The position numbers and the translations under genes were made by a program. The notes below the pieces were generated by a model. It was not told where the DNA came from, ran no database searches, and saw only the letters and a list, made by a program, of their open reading frames with translations. A DNA stretch of 64,000 bases from Dissulfuribacter thermophilus (GTDB lineage: Bacteria; Desulfobacterota; Dissulfuribacteria; Dissulfuribacterales; Dissulfuribacteraceae): the NCBI RefSeq assembly GCF_001687335.1, contig NZ_MAGO01000005.1:124001-188000 (forward strand). The letters are read 5' to 3'. Below are positions 47,753-57,174 of this stretch, one piece after another; the first letter of the stretch is position 1; every line of letters starts with the position of its first letter.

Positions 47753-48138
47753 TCTTTTTCAACTGGGGGTGATGGGGCATCGAGGGCATTACTCAGCCAT
47801 TCCTTGAGGGCCTGATTTAAGGGGTATACCCCAACACCTGGCCTCCTTCCTGCCTCCTCTATGGATGACTCCACCAGCTCTCTGGGGACCTCGATCTTTG
47901 CGATCTCTTCAACCTCTTTTGAATTTCGCCTAATCAAAGTGACCCCTGGAGGCTCTTCCCAATCATAAATGACAAAGTAAATGGAGTCTTCATCTCCGCT
48001 CCTTGCAAACTCATTTCCCCTAGACCATCCCGCTCCCCACTCAAGGTACATATCTATTGCCTTTTCAGGGGTCATTGTCCAATCGATCTTGTTAACGAGC
48101 TCCCTCTTTGTCTTTAACTCCTCAATAGTTGTTATCAT
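47749..48138 (-). CDS. conserved protein of the DVU0772 type
   Basis: A 129-residue soluble acidic protein with KRELVNKIDWTMTPEKAIDMYLEWG, then WSRGNEFARSGDEDSIYFVIYDWE and a helical C-terminal half that ends in ALKEWLSNAL. I associate it with the DVU0772 family described in Desulfovibrio and relatives, but I cannot check this. No function is known. I chose the ATG at 48138, with AAGGGG six bases upstream, over the TTG two codons earlier. It is a single gene that converges on the Smr gene and diverges from the cytochrome. Confidence 0.65.
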   Translation of the reverse strand: MITTIEELKTKRELVNKIDWTMTPEKAIDMYLEWGAGWSRGNEFARSGDEDSIYFVIYDWEEPPGVTLIRRNSKEVEEIAKIEVPRELVESSIEEAGRRPGVGVYPLNQALKEWLSNALDAPSPPVEKD

Positions 48139-48269
48139 GGCCAACCCCTTGAAACGACTTTCAATTAATCTTTATTTTTAAAGAATATATCATCTTATCC
48201 TTTCATTCCAAGAAAAAACTTTAGCAAGCTATTTGCCAAGTGTTTTATTTCAGGGTAGAAATAATTCAT

Positions 48270-50168
48270 ATGGAAAGCAAAAAAATATTGCGGCAAATAG
48301 GTTATACAATATTCATAATTTTTGTAGCCTACGGAATTTGCTGTGCTGACAGTTCCTGTATCGAGTGCCATAAAGGTATAGAGCCTATCATAGACACCCC
48401 GCCTATGAAGGATCTGCCGTGCGAATTCTGTCATCAAGGAGATCCTAAAGAAATAGACATGAAAATGGCCCACGACGGGCTTCTTTCCAATCCCTCGGAT
48501 TACAGAGTTGTAGACAGGACATGTGGAGTTTGCCACTACGATATAGTTCTCTCCTCTAAAAAGAGTCTTCATGCTACCAGCGCTGGAATTATTAGTGGAG
48601 CAAGGTGGGCATGGGGAGCACAAAATACCAAAAGGGCCATCTATGGCACGTACAACGTGCGCGACACTGATAAGGATATCCCCTCTGAACATGGAGCACT
48701 TACCAACTTGAATAAACTCCCACGCTTTAACCCAAAGAGGCCATTGACTAACAGGAACCACCCTGTTGATGACTATCTGCGCGCGGAATGCCTCAGATGT
48801 CACGTATGGTCCAGGGGAGAAGAAAGGCCCGGAGACTATAGGGCCAGTGGATGCGCAGCATGTCATGTACTATATTCAGATCAGGGACTGTATGAGGGTA
48901 ATGATCAGGCCATTTCAAAGGATCGGCCTGGAAGGCCCATAACTCACCGGATTACTTCTAAGATCCCAACGTTCCAATGCCTTCACTGTCACAACAGAGG
49001 TGATAGGATAGGTACAAATTTCATAGGCACAATGGAATCAGACGGCTATGGTGCTCCGTGGAGCAGGACTGCTGGAGCTAAAGGAGGTAAAAAGCTTCAC
49101 GGAAAATACTATAACTATCTTATTCCAGACATCCATTATGAAAGGGGAATGGCCTGCATTGACTGCCATACCCAAAATGACATCCATGGAGATGGGAACA
49201 TCTACTCCAAGAAAGAACAGGCAGTGGAGATTGAGTGCACAGACTGCCACGGGACCTTGACCCAGAAAAGCACCCTTTATTCCTCCAGAGGTAAGAGAAT
49301 TCCATGGATATGGGAAGATAAGGGTAAAATACTCCTTCAAGGTAAAATTGATGGCAAGATACATGTCATCCCACAGATTAAAGAGATTCTGAACTCCAAT
49401 AATGATATGGCAAAGACTGCCATGGGAATTCCCGGCCATCTCGAAAAACTTGAATGCTATGCCTGCCATGCCAAATGGGCACCTCAGTGTTATGGGTGCC
49501 ATGTGCAGCAGGACCTTTCCCAAAAGGCAAAGGACTGGATTGAATCAAAAAGGTCTGCTGACCTTTCAAAGGCTGGGGAGCGGGGCTACCTGGCGCAATC
49601 TGCCTTTAAATGGCGAGAGACTCGATCCTATCTTAGATGGGACGACCCAACACTTGGAATCAACAGCGAAGGATTGGTTGCCCCCTTCATCCCTGGCTGC
49701 CAAGTCATATTTACTCAGATCGGACCAGGCAGTAACTCCAAGTTCACAAACTATGTATTTACCACTTCAGAAGGCATTTCCGGTATATCCTCAAACCCGC
49801 TACAGCCGCACACCATAAGAAAGGAGGCCAGGGGCTGTGAATCTTGCCATAGCAATAAAAAGGCATTGGGGCTTGGGACTGGGACCTTTATTCCTCAGAA
49901 AAACGGCATCCCCATACCATTTGGACTTGATCAAATCGTAGATGAAAACGGAACCCAGCTTCAGTCTACATCCCATGATGGAGCGCGACCATTTAACAGA
50001 GAAGAAATGTCTAAAATCAACAGGATGGGAGTATGTGCAGACTGCCATAAATTTATGACCGATCCCGTTATATGGAAGCGCATAAAAAAAAGGGTTGGCA
50101 GTGCCCAAACACGGAAACTGCATACAAAAGTCCTGAAACACCTCATAATCTCTGATGAAAACAACTGA
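48270..50168 (+). CDS. dodecahaem c-type cytochrome
   Basis: A secreted multihaem cytochrome of about 632 residues. A signal peptide (basic start, hydrophobic IGYTIFIIFVAYGICCA) precedes twelve CxxCH haem-binding motifs in order: CIECH, CEFCH, CGVCH, CLRCH, CAACH, CLHCH, CIDCH, CTDCH, CYACH, CYGCH, CESCH, CADCH. The spacing is wide for the first six, with paired clusters at CLRCH/CAACH and CYACH/CYGCH. I do not recognise it as octahaem tetrathionate reductase or hydroxylamine oxidoreductase. It is likely a periplasmic electron carrier or oxidoreductase. The start (ATG at 48270) has only a weak ribosome-binding site. The next gene follows after 17 bases. Confidence 0.88.
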   Translation: MESKKILRQIGYTIFIIFVAYGICCADSSCIECHKGIEPIIDTPPMKDLPCEFCHQGDPKEIDMKMAHDGLLSNPSDYRVVDRTCGVCHYDIVLSSKKSLHATSAGIISGARWAWGAQNTKRAIYGTYNVRDTDKDIPSEHGALTNLNKLPRFNPKRPLTNRNHPVDDYLRAECLRCHVWSRGEERPGDYRASGCAACHVLYSDQGLYEGNDQAISKDRPGRPITHRITSKIPTFQCLHCHNRGDRIGTNFIGTMESDGYGAPWSRTAGAKGGKKLHGKYYNYLIPDIHYERGMACIDCHTQNDIHGDGNIYSKKEQAVEIECTDCHGTLTQKSTLYSSRGKRIPWIWEDKGKILLQGKIDGKIHVIPQIKEILNSNNDMAKTAMGIPGHLEKLECYACHAKWAPQCYGCHVQQDLSQKAKDWIESKRSADLSKAGERGYLAQSAFKWRETRSYLRWDDPTLGINSEGLVAPFIPGCQVIFTQIGPGSNSKFTNYVFTTSEGISGISSNPLQPHTIRKEARGCESCHSNKKALGLGTGTFIPQKNGIPIPFGLDQIVDENGTQLQSTSHDGARPFNREEMSKINRMGVCADCHKFMTDPVIWKRIKKRVGSAQTRKLHTKVLKHLIISDENN

Positions 50169-50185
50169 TATTCTAGGGGAAGACG

Positions 50186-50665
50186 ATGTTGAGAGACGAT
50201 ATTGAAAAAAAGATCGAAGGTCTTTTAAAAAAGGGAAAATCCAGACGCCAGATTGTCAAAATACTGAAGGATGAAGTTGAGCCTGCTAAGCTCCTCTTTT
50301 ACCTAAACAATATGCCTGACCCAAAAGACAAAGAGAAATACGTCATTATAAACTTTTTTCTCTTAGGCCTCCTGGCCTTTATTACCGCAAGAAAGGTGGC
50401 AATGGCATTTTCCTTTGGAGGGTTCGACATCTATGCCATTCTCGCCCTTGTGGTGCCCGTGATCAATATCTATATCTTTATGGAGATAAGCAGATTTCGA
50501 AGGATCGGCTACCAATTCCTAGCAGTTCTGTCCTCACTATCCCTAATAAACCCGGAAAATCACCAGGTGCCTGAAGTCTTGTTATTACCTGCTATGGCAG
50601 GACTCTCTGGCTTCCTCTACATCAAGATGTTTCCCAAAAAGAATCTAATTAAAGACGTCCCTTGA
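50186..50665 (+). CDS. small integral membrane protein of unknown function
   Basis: A 159-residue protein, unrecognised. Residues 1-50 form a charged helical region (IEGLLKKGKSRRQIVKILKDEV) that could be a helix-turn-helix-like or coiled element. Four hydrophobic segments follow (about 54-70, 78-97, 105-120 and 130-148). It begins 17 bases after the dodecahaem cytochrome with a GGGGAAG ribosome-binding site, so the two form an operon. It may be a membrane partner or quinone-side anchor for the cytochrome, but no haem or Fe-S motif is present. Its end overlaps the convergent ATP-grasp gene by 21 bases. Confidence 0.7.
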   Translation: MLRDDIEKKIEGLLKKGKSRRQIVKILKDEVEPAKLLFYLNNMPDPKDKEKYVIINFFLLGLLAFITARKVAMAFSFGGFDIYAILALVVPVINIYIFMEISRFRRIGYQFLAVLSSLSLINPENHQVPEVLLLPAMAGLSGFLYIKMFPKKNLIKDVP

Positions 50666-51508
50666 GCAAGCAATGGAATCGAGCCAGGCCTCAACCTCTT
50701 TTTTAAATATTTTGTAAAAACGCTCGGATCCGCCAAGCCCCGTCCTTCCAAAGGTATAGTTCACCTCTAAAAAGAGAGGTTCCTCTCCTCTAAAACACAC
50801 ATCAAATCCCGCAAGGTTAATTCCCGTCTTTTTGCACAGGGAAACAACCATCTCCTCTCCTTTTTTTACCAAATGTGGGTCTTCGCCCTTTATGACCCTG
50901 GCACCCTGGGCCAGATTTGAGTAAAAGGCGCCGGAGGCGGCCTCCCTCCAATAGCTCTCTACATGGCTACCTATGACTACGACTCTCAAGGTCCTGTCAA
51001 TCCCCTCAATATATTCTTGGATAACAAATCCAAAACGCCCTTGAAACTCCTCCTTCTTCAATATCTCAATAACCTTATTAAGCCCTTCTTGATCCTCTAT
51101 AAGCCAGGTCCCCCTGCCCTCTCCTCCATGATTTGACTTTATTACAAATGGCATTGGAGGAAGGCTGAAAGGTGGCTTTCCCATCTCTTCGTGGTCGCCA
51201 AGGAGGGACACAAGCCTGGGGAAAACTGTAGTCTTTGGATGAGGGGCCTTTAAGGACCAAAAAAGCATTGCATCGCCCACCTTTCCCTCCCACTTGAACC
51301 TAATATCATAGTTTGGAAAGGTATTTGGGCATATTGCCTTTACAAAAAAATAAAATTCCCGGGATATGGCCTGGGGCAAGATAACGGCCCTTGCAGATCT
51401 AAGCTCTTTTAAAACGGCCTCGTCCATCCAGTGATTAACCCAGATGAATCTATCTCCTGGGAATATTGGGTTAAAACTTACCACATGGCACCTTGCCTGC
51501 TGCAACAT
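50645..51508 (-). CDS. ATP-grasp protein (RimK/glutathione-synthetase-like)
   Basis: A 287-residue ATP-grasp ligase. The lysine/glycine loop is PFVIKSNHGGEGRGTWLIED, an acidic nucleotide segment is FVIQEYIEGIDRTLRVVVIG, and the metal end is FDVCFRGEEPLFLEVNYTFGRTG with the expected E and N ligands. Such enzymes form peptide or amide bonds to a carboxylate. The substrate is unknown. An AAAGGA lies five bases before the ATG. It is a monocistron upstream of nothing related, and converges on the membrane-protein gene. Confidence 0.82.
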   Translation of the reverse strand: MLQQARCHVVSFNPIFPGDRFIWVNHWMDEAVLKELRSARAVILPQAISREFYFFVKAICPNTFPNYDIRFKWEGKVGDAMLFWSLKAPHPKTTVFPRLVSLLGDHEEMGKPPFSLPPMPFVIKSNHGGEGRGTWLIEDQEGLNKVIEILKKEEFQGRFGFVIQEYIEGIDRTLRVVVIGSHVESYWREAASGAFYSNLAQGARVIKGEDPHLVKKGEEMVVSLCKKTGINLAGFDVCFRGEEPLFLEVNYTFGRTGLGGSERFYKIFKKEVEAWLDSIACSRDVFN

Positions 51509-51677
51509 TCTATCCTTTCTGTACTCGATTAAAGAGCACCCTGAAATCCCAGTTGAATTTATACATGCCGCTTAACCACGCTACTTGAAGAAAGGCATCT
51601 TTTTTATAACACTCTCCCATATTCTAAGTCCAGGCCTTCGGTAAGATGTCTAATAAGCATCCTCACAACTATGGTTT

Positions 51678-52973
51678 CTATACTTTCCTCAATATCAGGC
51701 GCCTCTTACTAAATATTAACTCGGCCACTATGACTGCCAGATAAAATGCCCCGATCCAAGTCAGCGCCTTAAAATCAGTGCGCCAGAGATAGACTATGAG
51801 GACCAGCCAACTTGCTCCGCTCAATATCAGTCCTGTTAGGGGTATGCCCACACTGATTTTTATTCGGTCCCTTAATTTCATGGCCGCTCCATTGATGCCC
51901 ACAAAGGTTAGCAAAAAAGTAGAGCTTGCAAAAGAAGATATTATGGAAAGATTCGTAGTATTTACAAAGATGATGGTCACTACCGTAATAAATATTAGGC
52001 TTACATAAGGGATATCTTTAGACCTTTCTCTATAGGAAAACACCTTGGGCAGATCCTTTTCTTGTGCCATTACCATGCCCAGCCTTGCAGTACCAAAAAG
52101 AGTTGCGTTAATGGCAGAGGCAGTGGAGAGAAGCGCTCCAAGACCGATCAGCGTAAAACCAGCCTGTCCGAGAAATGGCTTTGCAGCTACAGCAAGGGCA
52201 TATTCCTTGTATTTCTTGATGTCTTCAGGCGTAAGATTGCCGACCGCTACCAGTGAAACAATGAAGTATATGATAGCAGTTATTATTATGGCTATCATTA
52301 TGCCTCTTGCCAGATCCTTCTCTGGATTTTTCATTTCATTTACTGCGTTTGGGATGAGCTCAAACCCTTCGTATGCCACAAAAATCAGGGCTGCCCCCAT
52401 AAGAATACCACTAGTACCTTTATTTATTATAGGAAAGATGTTTTCGGGTTTCATAAACACGAGGCCAGCCACGGCAAATAGTCCCAATATGAGTACCTTG
52501 ATTATGACGATTATATCTTCGGTTTTGCCTGCGGCCTGTACGCCATAGAGGTTTACCCCAAGGAAGAGCAGGAGGATGAAAGTTTCAAGTACGTGATGTA
52601 TGACCTCTGTGCCTCCTAACATTGCAGTTCCATATACACCAAAAGTAAAGGCATAGAGAGCCAGTGTCCCAATATAACCTGTAATAAGGAGCCAACCACC
52701 TATCCCCGCAATATTTTTGCTTTTAAATGCGTGCTCCAGATAAGTGAAACTACCTCCATCGTCCCTAAAACATAGGCCGAGCCTAGAATAGGACATGCCA
52801 GTAATGAGCGCGATTACTGCGCCAAGACTGAAGGCTAAAGGAGCGGCATGGCCAGAGAGCGCAACTGAAAGTCCAAGAACAGAGAAGATACCTCCTCCCA
52901 CCATTCCACCAACACCAATGGCAATTAGTTCCCTGAGTCCAAGTTTTTCTGTATCTGTATTTCGTTGGCTCAT
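51678..52973 (-). CDS. APC-superfamily amino acid permease
   Basis: An amino acid/polyamine/organocation permease of 431 residues with about twelve membrane helices. The first helix has the diagnostic GVGGMVGGGIFSVLGLSV, and the consensus region near helix 6 reads GILMGAALIFVAYEGFELIPNAVNEMKNPEKDL (partially quoted). Substrate specificity cannot be inferred. A 169-base spacer to the ATP-grasp gene holds nothing I can support. Confidence 0.9.
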   Translation of the reverse strand: MSQRNTDTEKLGLRELIAIGVGGMVGGGIFSVLGLSVALSGHAAPLAFSLGAVIALITGMSYSRLGLCFRDDGGSFTYLEHAFKSKNIAGIGGWLLITGYIGTLALYAFTFGVYGTAMLGGTEVIHHVLETFILLLFLGVNLYGVQAAGKTEDIIVIIKVLILGLFAVAGLVFMKPENIFPIINKGTSGILMGAALIFVAYEGFELIPNAVNEMKNPEKDLARGIMIAIIITAIIYFIVSLVAVGNLTPEDIKKYKEYALAVAAKPFLGQAGFTLIGLGALLSTASAINATLFGTARLGMVMAQEKDLPKVFSYRERSKDIPYVSLIFITVVTIIFVNTTNLSIISSFASSTFLLTFVGINGAAMKLRDRIKISVGIPLTGLILSGASWLVLIVYLWRTDFKALTWIGAFYLAVIVAELIFSKRRLILRKV

Positions 52974-53098
52974 CTATACATCACCTATCATTCTCCATCT
53001 TTTCGGCCAAACATTGGTCTAACAAAGCCTATCATAGAGATAGCATTGATTTTCTCGTGAAAATTTTCAAAAATAGCCACCTCCATGCCAAAGAGGAC

Positions 53099-53239
53099 CT
53101 ATCTTTTATTAGAGAAGAGGTGTACTCCCATTAAGGCACTTTGACAAGGAATTATAGACTCATTCCCACCTGCCTCCATATCTAAGCCGCTTCTGGTAAT
53201 CTCGCTGGCAGAGTTGAACCTCTGCTCCCAGTCTTGCAC
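53099..53239 (-). other. unassigned 46-codon frame in the spacer before the permease
   Basis: The 459-base spacer between the permease and the TorD-like gene has a GTG frame of 46 codons on the minus strand, with WEQRFNSASEITRSGLDMEA in it. The overlapping frame reads AEVQLCQRDYQKRLRYGGRW. Both have plausible composition, so this may be a decayed gene or mobile fragment rather than random DNA. There is no clear ribosome-binding site. Nearby are a GAAAATTTTC palindrome and CTATC/GATAG arms. Nothing else is supported in this spacer. Confidence 0.25.
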
Positions 53240-53432
53240 TCAGGCTTTCTTTACTCCTCACCTCAAAATCGCGCCTCTGCCATGAGCTAGTAGTTTACGC
53301 TAAGAAAGACTTAGTGGAACAATGGCCCTCTTCATAATGGTTTAGTGAACATTTTCCCCAAGAACTAGGCCGTGTACCTAAGAAAGCAAAATGACGGACA
53401 TATCTTTTTTAGAAAGGAAAATTTTAAAAACA

Positions 53433-54101
53433 TTAACATATGGACTTAACAGAATCTTTTGAGAGTATCTCACTCATGCTATGGCCCACATATATAGTAA
53501 GATGGCCAAGTGCCTTATACATATAACATTCTGCCCTTTCTGTTAATTGTTTACCAAAATTCGATACCCACATACCAAGGTGTTGGGAATAAAAGGAACA
53601 TGCAGTTTGCAACAGTGCACTAGCTTGTTCCTCGTCCCCATTTAAATCGAGCTCTGCAGAGGATCTCAATATGAGTCCTAAAAAAGCCATTTCAAAACCG
53701 ATATAATCCGGCCTATTTATCATCTTGATATAAGAAGGAATATCAAGCAGTTCAGGGTTAAAACCTGCACTAATATAAAAATTTTTAACTGACGCGCATA
53801 AATCAGTTCTCATAGGAATCTGTCTTTGTGCCAATTCAAAAGGTGGTAAGTACTTACCTGAAATTGGTACGAAAAAAAGATCATAAAATTCCTGAGTAAT
53901 GTCTTCGGATGAATCCCTCTCTACGAGAGTTAGCATCTTAGCAAATAGTTCTCCAGGGAAAATTTTTTTGAATTTATGGCCGACTTCCTTACAGCCTGCT
54001 ATGCGTTCCTCATCTGGTTCATTCAAATAGAGGGTCGCAACAAACTCAAAGAAGTCGGCCCATGCATTCTTCTCATCTGAATTCATGAAAATTGAACTCA
54101 T
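53433..54101 (-). CDS. TorD/DmsD-family molybdoenzyme maturation chaperone
   Basis: A 222-residue all-helical protein of the TorD/NarJ group, recognised by EFYDLFFVPISGKYLPPFELAQRQ and a C-terminal helical bundle. These chaperones bind the Tat signal of molybdoenzymes and hold them until the cofactor is inserted. It overlaps the end of ttrA by four bases, so it is co-translated and very probably serves TtrA, whose twin-arginine signal is intact. Confidence 0.85.
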   Translation of the reverse strand: MSSIFMNSDEKNAWADFFEFVATLYLNEPDEERIAGCKEVGHKFKKIFPGELFAKMLTLVERDSSEDITQEFYDLFFVPISGKYLPPFELAQRQIPMRTDLCASVKNFYISAGFNPELLDIPSYIKMINRPDYIGFEMAFLGLILRSSAELDLNGDEEQASALLQTACSFYSQHLGMWVSNFGKQLTERAECYMYKALGHLTIYVGHSMSEILSKDSVKSIC

Positions 54102-57100
54102 ATCTTTTCCAAACTTGCTGGGATTCCTTGTCTAGCATTTGAGCCAACAACAACATCAGCCAGTGTAGAAATACCCTTACGCTTATAGTCTGAAATACCC
54201 AGTAAATTATGGGCGATACCAGCGGCACGAGCGCGATCTCCGTCGATCTTTCTGCCTTTTATTACCACGGAGCGCGAACCAAGCCCCCAATGGCCGAATC
54301 CATGTTCTATACCAATCACTCCAGGAGCTATGCCGCTGCGCACATCTGCCTTGCCTTTGGCCTTTCCACCAGGAGTAACAACCTGTAAGGTATCTCCCCT
54401 TTTGATTCCTAGCCTTTTGGCATCTATCGGATTAATGACAAAGGCATTTTCCCTGTGAATCTGTCTTAGCCTCTTTTCTCCAATGGTATGTGATGATTGG
54501 AGCTGAGATTTAGTGCACACAAGCATAAAAGGCCACCTTGAGCGCGTAAATACCTTCTCTGTAGGTGTACCGTCGGCAAAGGCAGGTGGCTGCCAAGTCG
54601 GAACCCCTGAGAACCGTTCTCCTGTAAGACTATTTCTGGCAAGGGCTACCATCTCATTATAGATGTGCATAGGCTTTTTGTATCGATGAGCAAGCCACTC
54701 GCCCTCATATGCCTTTTCAGCACCTTCGAATCGTCCGCCCCTTGCCATGGCGTAAGCAACCTTCGGCCATTCGTCTTCCTTAAGAACCTTTTTGAGTTTT
54801 GGCAAAAGCCGCTCTACGCCTGTGATCTCCAGTTCCTCCTGAGTGATATCCGGAACTGGCTTGCCTGCGAAAGCGACATTTGCAAAGGCCCTAAGGAAGA
54901 AATCCTCAGGCGTATCAAGAGGATGCAAATTGCCCTTGGAATCTGGTATGGCCTCTTTCCCAAAGCCAGGAAGCCCCATTCTCTTTGCCACGGCTATAAT
55001 AAAGCTTTCCATACACACAGGGACACCCTCCTTAGTCTTTGCCTGAGGAGGATCCGTTACAGGCCAGCGGAAAGAGTTGGTCTTGGTAAGATGTGTTGCC
55101 CAGGGAGATGCAGCTCCCCAAGTCTCGTATAAAACAGTATCAGGAACTATATAATCGGCATAGGCGCTGCTTTCATTTATAAAGGGATCAATAGAAATTA
55201 TTAGCGGCAACCTCTTTGGATCAGCCAGCTTTTCCTTCACCTGCTCATAGAGCCCTGCCTGGCCATAGAGGGGATTGGTGTTCCACATTATCAGTGCCTT
55301 TAATCCATAGGGATATTGATTTAAAGCAGAAGGAATGAACTCTGATTGAAGAGCTGCAGAGAAAGGATACCAAGGGCCATCGGCTGGATATGGTTTTCCC
55401 TTGGCCTTTTTCAGTTTGTACTCTGTAGTCTTTTCGTAAGGGAATCCCTGTCTACTAATCCTTACTCCCCTGGGTTTGACCTTACCAGGAAATTTTTTAA
55501 AGTTGTAACGTGGTCCCTTTCCAAAATCTGGATATCGACCTCCGCCAATAGATGCGCCTCCCTTCCAGTTTAGGTTGCCCACCAATGCATTTAGTACAGC
55601 AACTGCGTAGGCAGTATAAAAGCCGTTGGAGTGCATCGTGCCTCCATGACAGTCTGCCACTGCCTTTCTCCCATAACTTGTAAACTCTTTTGCCAGGTCC
55701 ACAATTGTTTTTTCTGGGATACCACAGATTTGGCTGTACTCTGCCAGCGTATGGCGTCTTGATGCCTCAAGGAGGAGTTGAAGGGCCGTTTTTACTTCTA
55801 CTTCCTCCCCTCCTATCTTTACTGAACCCTTGTAAAAAATAAGGGCGCTTCTGGACTTTTCATTACCAATGGGCTTTCCTGTCTCTTCATCTATCACCAC
55901 GAAGCCGTCTTTGCTGTTAGGACGCCTTTGGGACAGATGGGATTCCCTCAGAAAGCGACCGAAAAGTGGATGGCCTTCTTGTGTGATTACCAAGTGGGAG
56001 GCATTGGACCAGCTTGGCTCAGATGCGGCTTTTGCAGCACGTGCTCCTGGAATTTTCAGGAATTGCTCGTTATACCTCCTGTTTTCCAGTATCCAACGTA
56101 TCATAGCCATTACAAGGGCACCGTCTGTTCCCGGCTTTATGGGAATCCATCTCACCCTGTCAGACGTCGCCATACAGTCTGAATTTGTAAGCAGTGGATC
56201 CACTACCACATACTTCAGATCGCCGTCGCTTCTACCCTTTGCAACCAATTTGCCCTGTCGCTGAAAAGGATTGCCTGCATTGGCTGGGGCAGTCCCTATG
56301 TTCAAAACAAATTTAGTATTCTTAAAATCTGGCTTTATATGCGGGTATTTCTTGAAATCTCCGAGCATAGCTGCATACCCGGCCCTCATTGAGAGACCAC
56401 AGTTACCCCTGTGGCCTGTAAAGTTGATGGTTCCAAAGGAGTTAACCGCAAATCGCTTGATGAGTTGTAACCGTCCCTCTTTGAATCCTGCCATTATAGC
56501 CAACTGGTTGGCCCGCGGACCCAGTTCTGGTCGGTTTGGATCGATTGGCCTCTTGAGGTCTCTGATTTTCCTCAGTCCATCCACATGTCCTTCGCCAAAA
56601 AGGTCTCCACCCTCAACTATCTCCTCGACCAGCTTTTCAAAATCGATGGGACGCCATTTGCCTGAATTTCGGGGTCCCACCCTTTTGAGAGGCACAAGTA
56701 CCCGATATGGATCATAAAGTTTCTCCAATACTGCATTCCCTCTGGCACATGCGGTGGCTCTGTGTTCAAGCCCTGCTTCCTCCTTCCTACTCAATTTGAC
56801 CAAGCTTTCTTTTAAAGGGGTCTCATATGGCAAAAAAGAGTCAGTTGCCAACACATGATATGGATTTCCAGCCACTCGCAGGATCTTTCCAGTCTTCTTG
56901 TCCACACGCAGCCTCACACCGCACAGGCTCACGCAACCCACACATACGGAATTGGATATGTACTGATTTTTATTTGGTCTTACTGCTCCTGTCTTTGGAT
57001 CAATGGAATATTCTGGCTCCAGAGCGTTTCCATAGATATGATGAGGAGGCTTCTCGCCTGCCCACCAGCCTTTTGCTATTCCCTTAAGAGTATGACGATA

Positions 57101-57172
57101 TCCGAGGCCAAATATACCAAGAGATGTTATCAAACCTGCTGCCTTAATTATATTTCTACGCTTTTTGTCCAT
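54098..57172 (-). CDS. ttrA: tetrathionate reductase subunit A (molybdopterin oxidoreductase)
   Basis: The catalytic subunit, 1024 residues, of a DMSO-reductase-family enzyme. A twin-arginine signal (KRRNIIKAAG) leads. The proximal [4Fe-4S] ligands are C77, C80, C84 and C142 (CVGCVSLC and ATACARG). The presumed molybdenum ligand is C258 in HRGNCGLSMRAG. Sequence landmarks such as EGGDLFGEGHVDGLR, NALVGNLNWKGG and the final ARQGIPASLEKI match Salmonella TtrA as I remember it, and length is the same. The product would reduce tetrathionate to thiosulfate in the periplasm; related substrates (trithionate, thiosulfate, selenate, arsenate) cannot be excluded. Gene order ttrB-ttrC-ttrA equals that of Salmonella. 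Confidence 0.87.
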   Translation of the reverse strand: MDKKRRNIIKAAGLITSLGIFGLGYRHTLKGIAKGWWAGEKPPHHIYGNALEPEYSIDPKTGAVRPNKNQYISNSVCVGCVSLCGVRLRVDKKTGKILRVAGNPYHVLATDSFLPYETPLKESLVKLSRKEEAGLEHRATACARGNAVLEKLYDPYRVLVPLKRVGPRNSGKWRPIDFEKLVEEIVEGGDLFGEGHVDGLRKIRDLKRPIDPNRPELGPRANQLAIMAGFKEGRLQLIKRFAVNSFGTINFTGHRGNCGLSMRAGYAAMLGDFKKYPHIKPDFKNTKFVLNIGTAPANAGNPFQRQGKLVAKGRSDGDLKYVVVDPLLTNSDCMATSDRVRWIPIKPGTDGALVMAMIRWILENRRYNEQFLKIPGARAAKAASEPSWSNASHLVITQEGHPLFGRFLRESHLSQRRPNSKDGFVVIDEETGKPIGNEKSRSALIFYKGSVKIGGEEVEVKTALQLLLEASRRHTLAEYSQICGIPEKTIVDLAKEFTSYGRKAVADCHGGTMHSNGFYTAYAVAVLNALVGNLNWKGGASIGGGRYPDFGKGPRYNFKKFPGKVKPRGVRISRQGFPYEKTTEYKLKKAKGKPYPADGPWYPFSAALQSEFIPSALNQYPYGLKALIMWNTNPLYGQAGLYEQVKEKLADPKRLPLIISIDPFINESSAYADYIVPDTVLYETWGAASPWATHLTKTNSFRWPVTDPPQAKTKEGVPVCMESFIIAVAKRMGLPGFGKEAIPDSKGNLHPLDTPEDFFLRAFANVAFAGKPVPDITQEELEITGVERLLPKLKKVLKEDEWPKVAYAMARGGRFEGAEKAYEGEWLAHRYKKPMHIYNEMVALARNSLTGERFSGVPTWQPPAFADGTPTEKVFTRSRWPFMLVCTKSQLQSSHTIGEKRLRQIHRENAFVINPIDAKRLGIKRGDTLQVVTPGGKAKGKADVRSGIAPGVIGIEHGFGHWGLGSRSVVIKGRKIDGDRARAAGIAHNLLGISDYKRKGISTLADVVVGSNARQGIPASLEKI

Positions 57173-57174
57173 TT

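Noticed and set aside
53190-53240. A tRNA-like T arm (GCAGAG-GTTCAA-CTCTGC on the minus strand) in the permease-chaperone spacer
   Set aside because: The loop and stem lengths do not fit a T arm, and no acceptor, D or anticodon stems can be formed around it.
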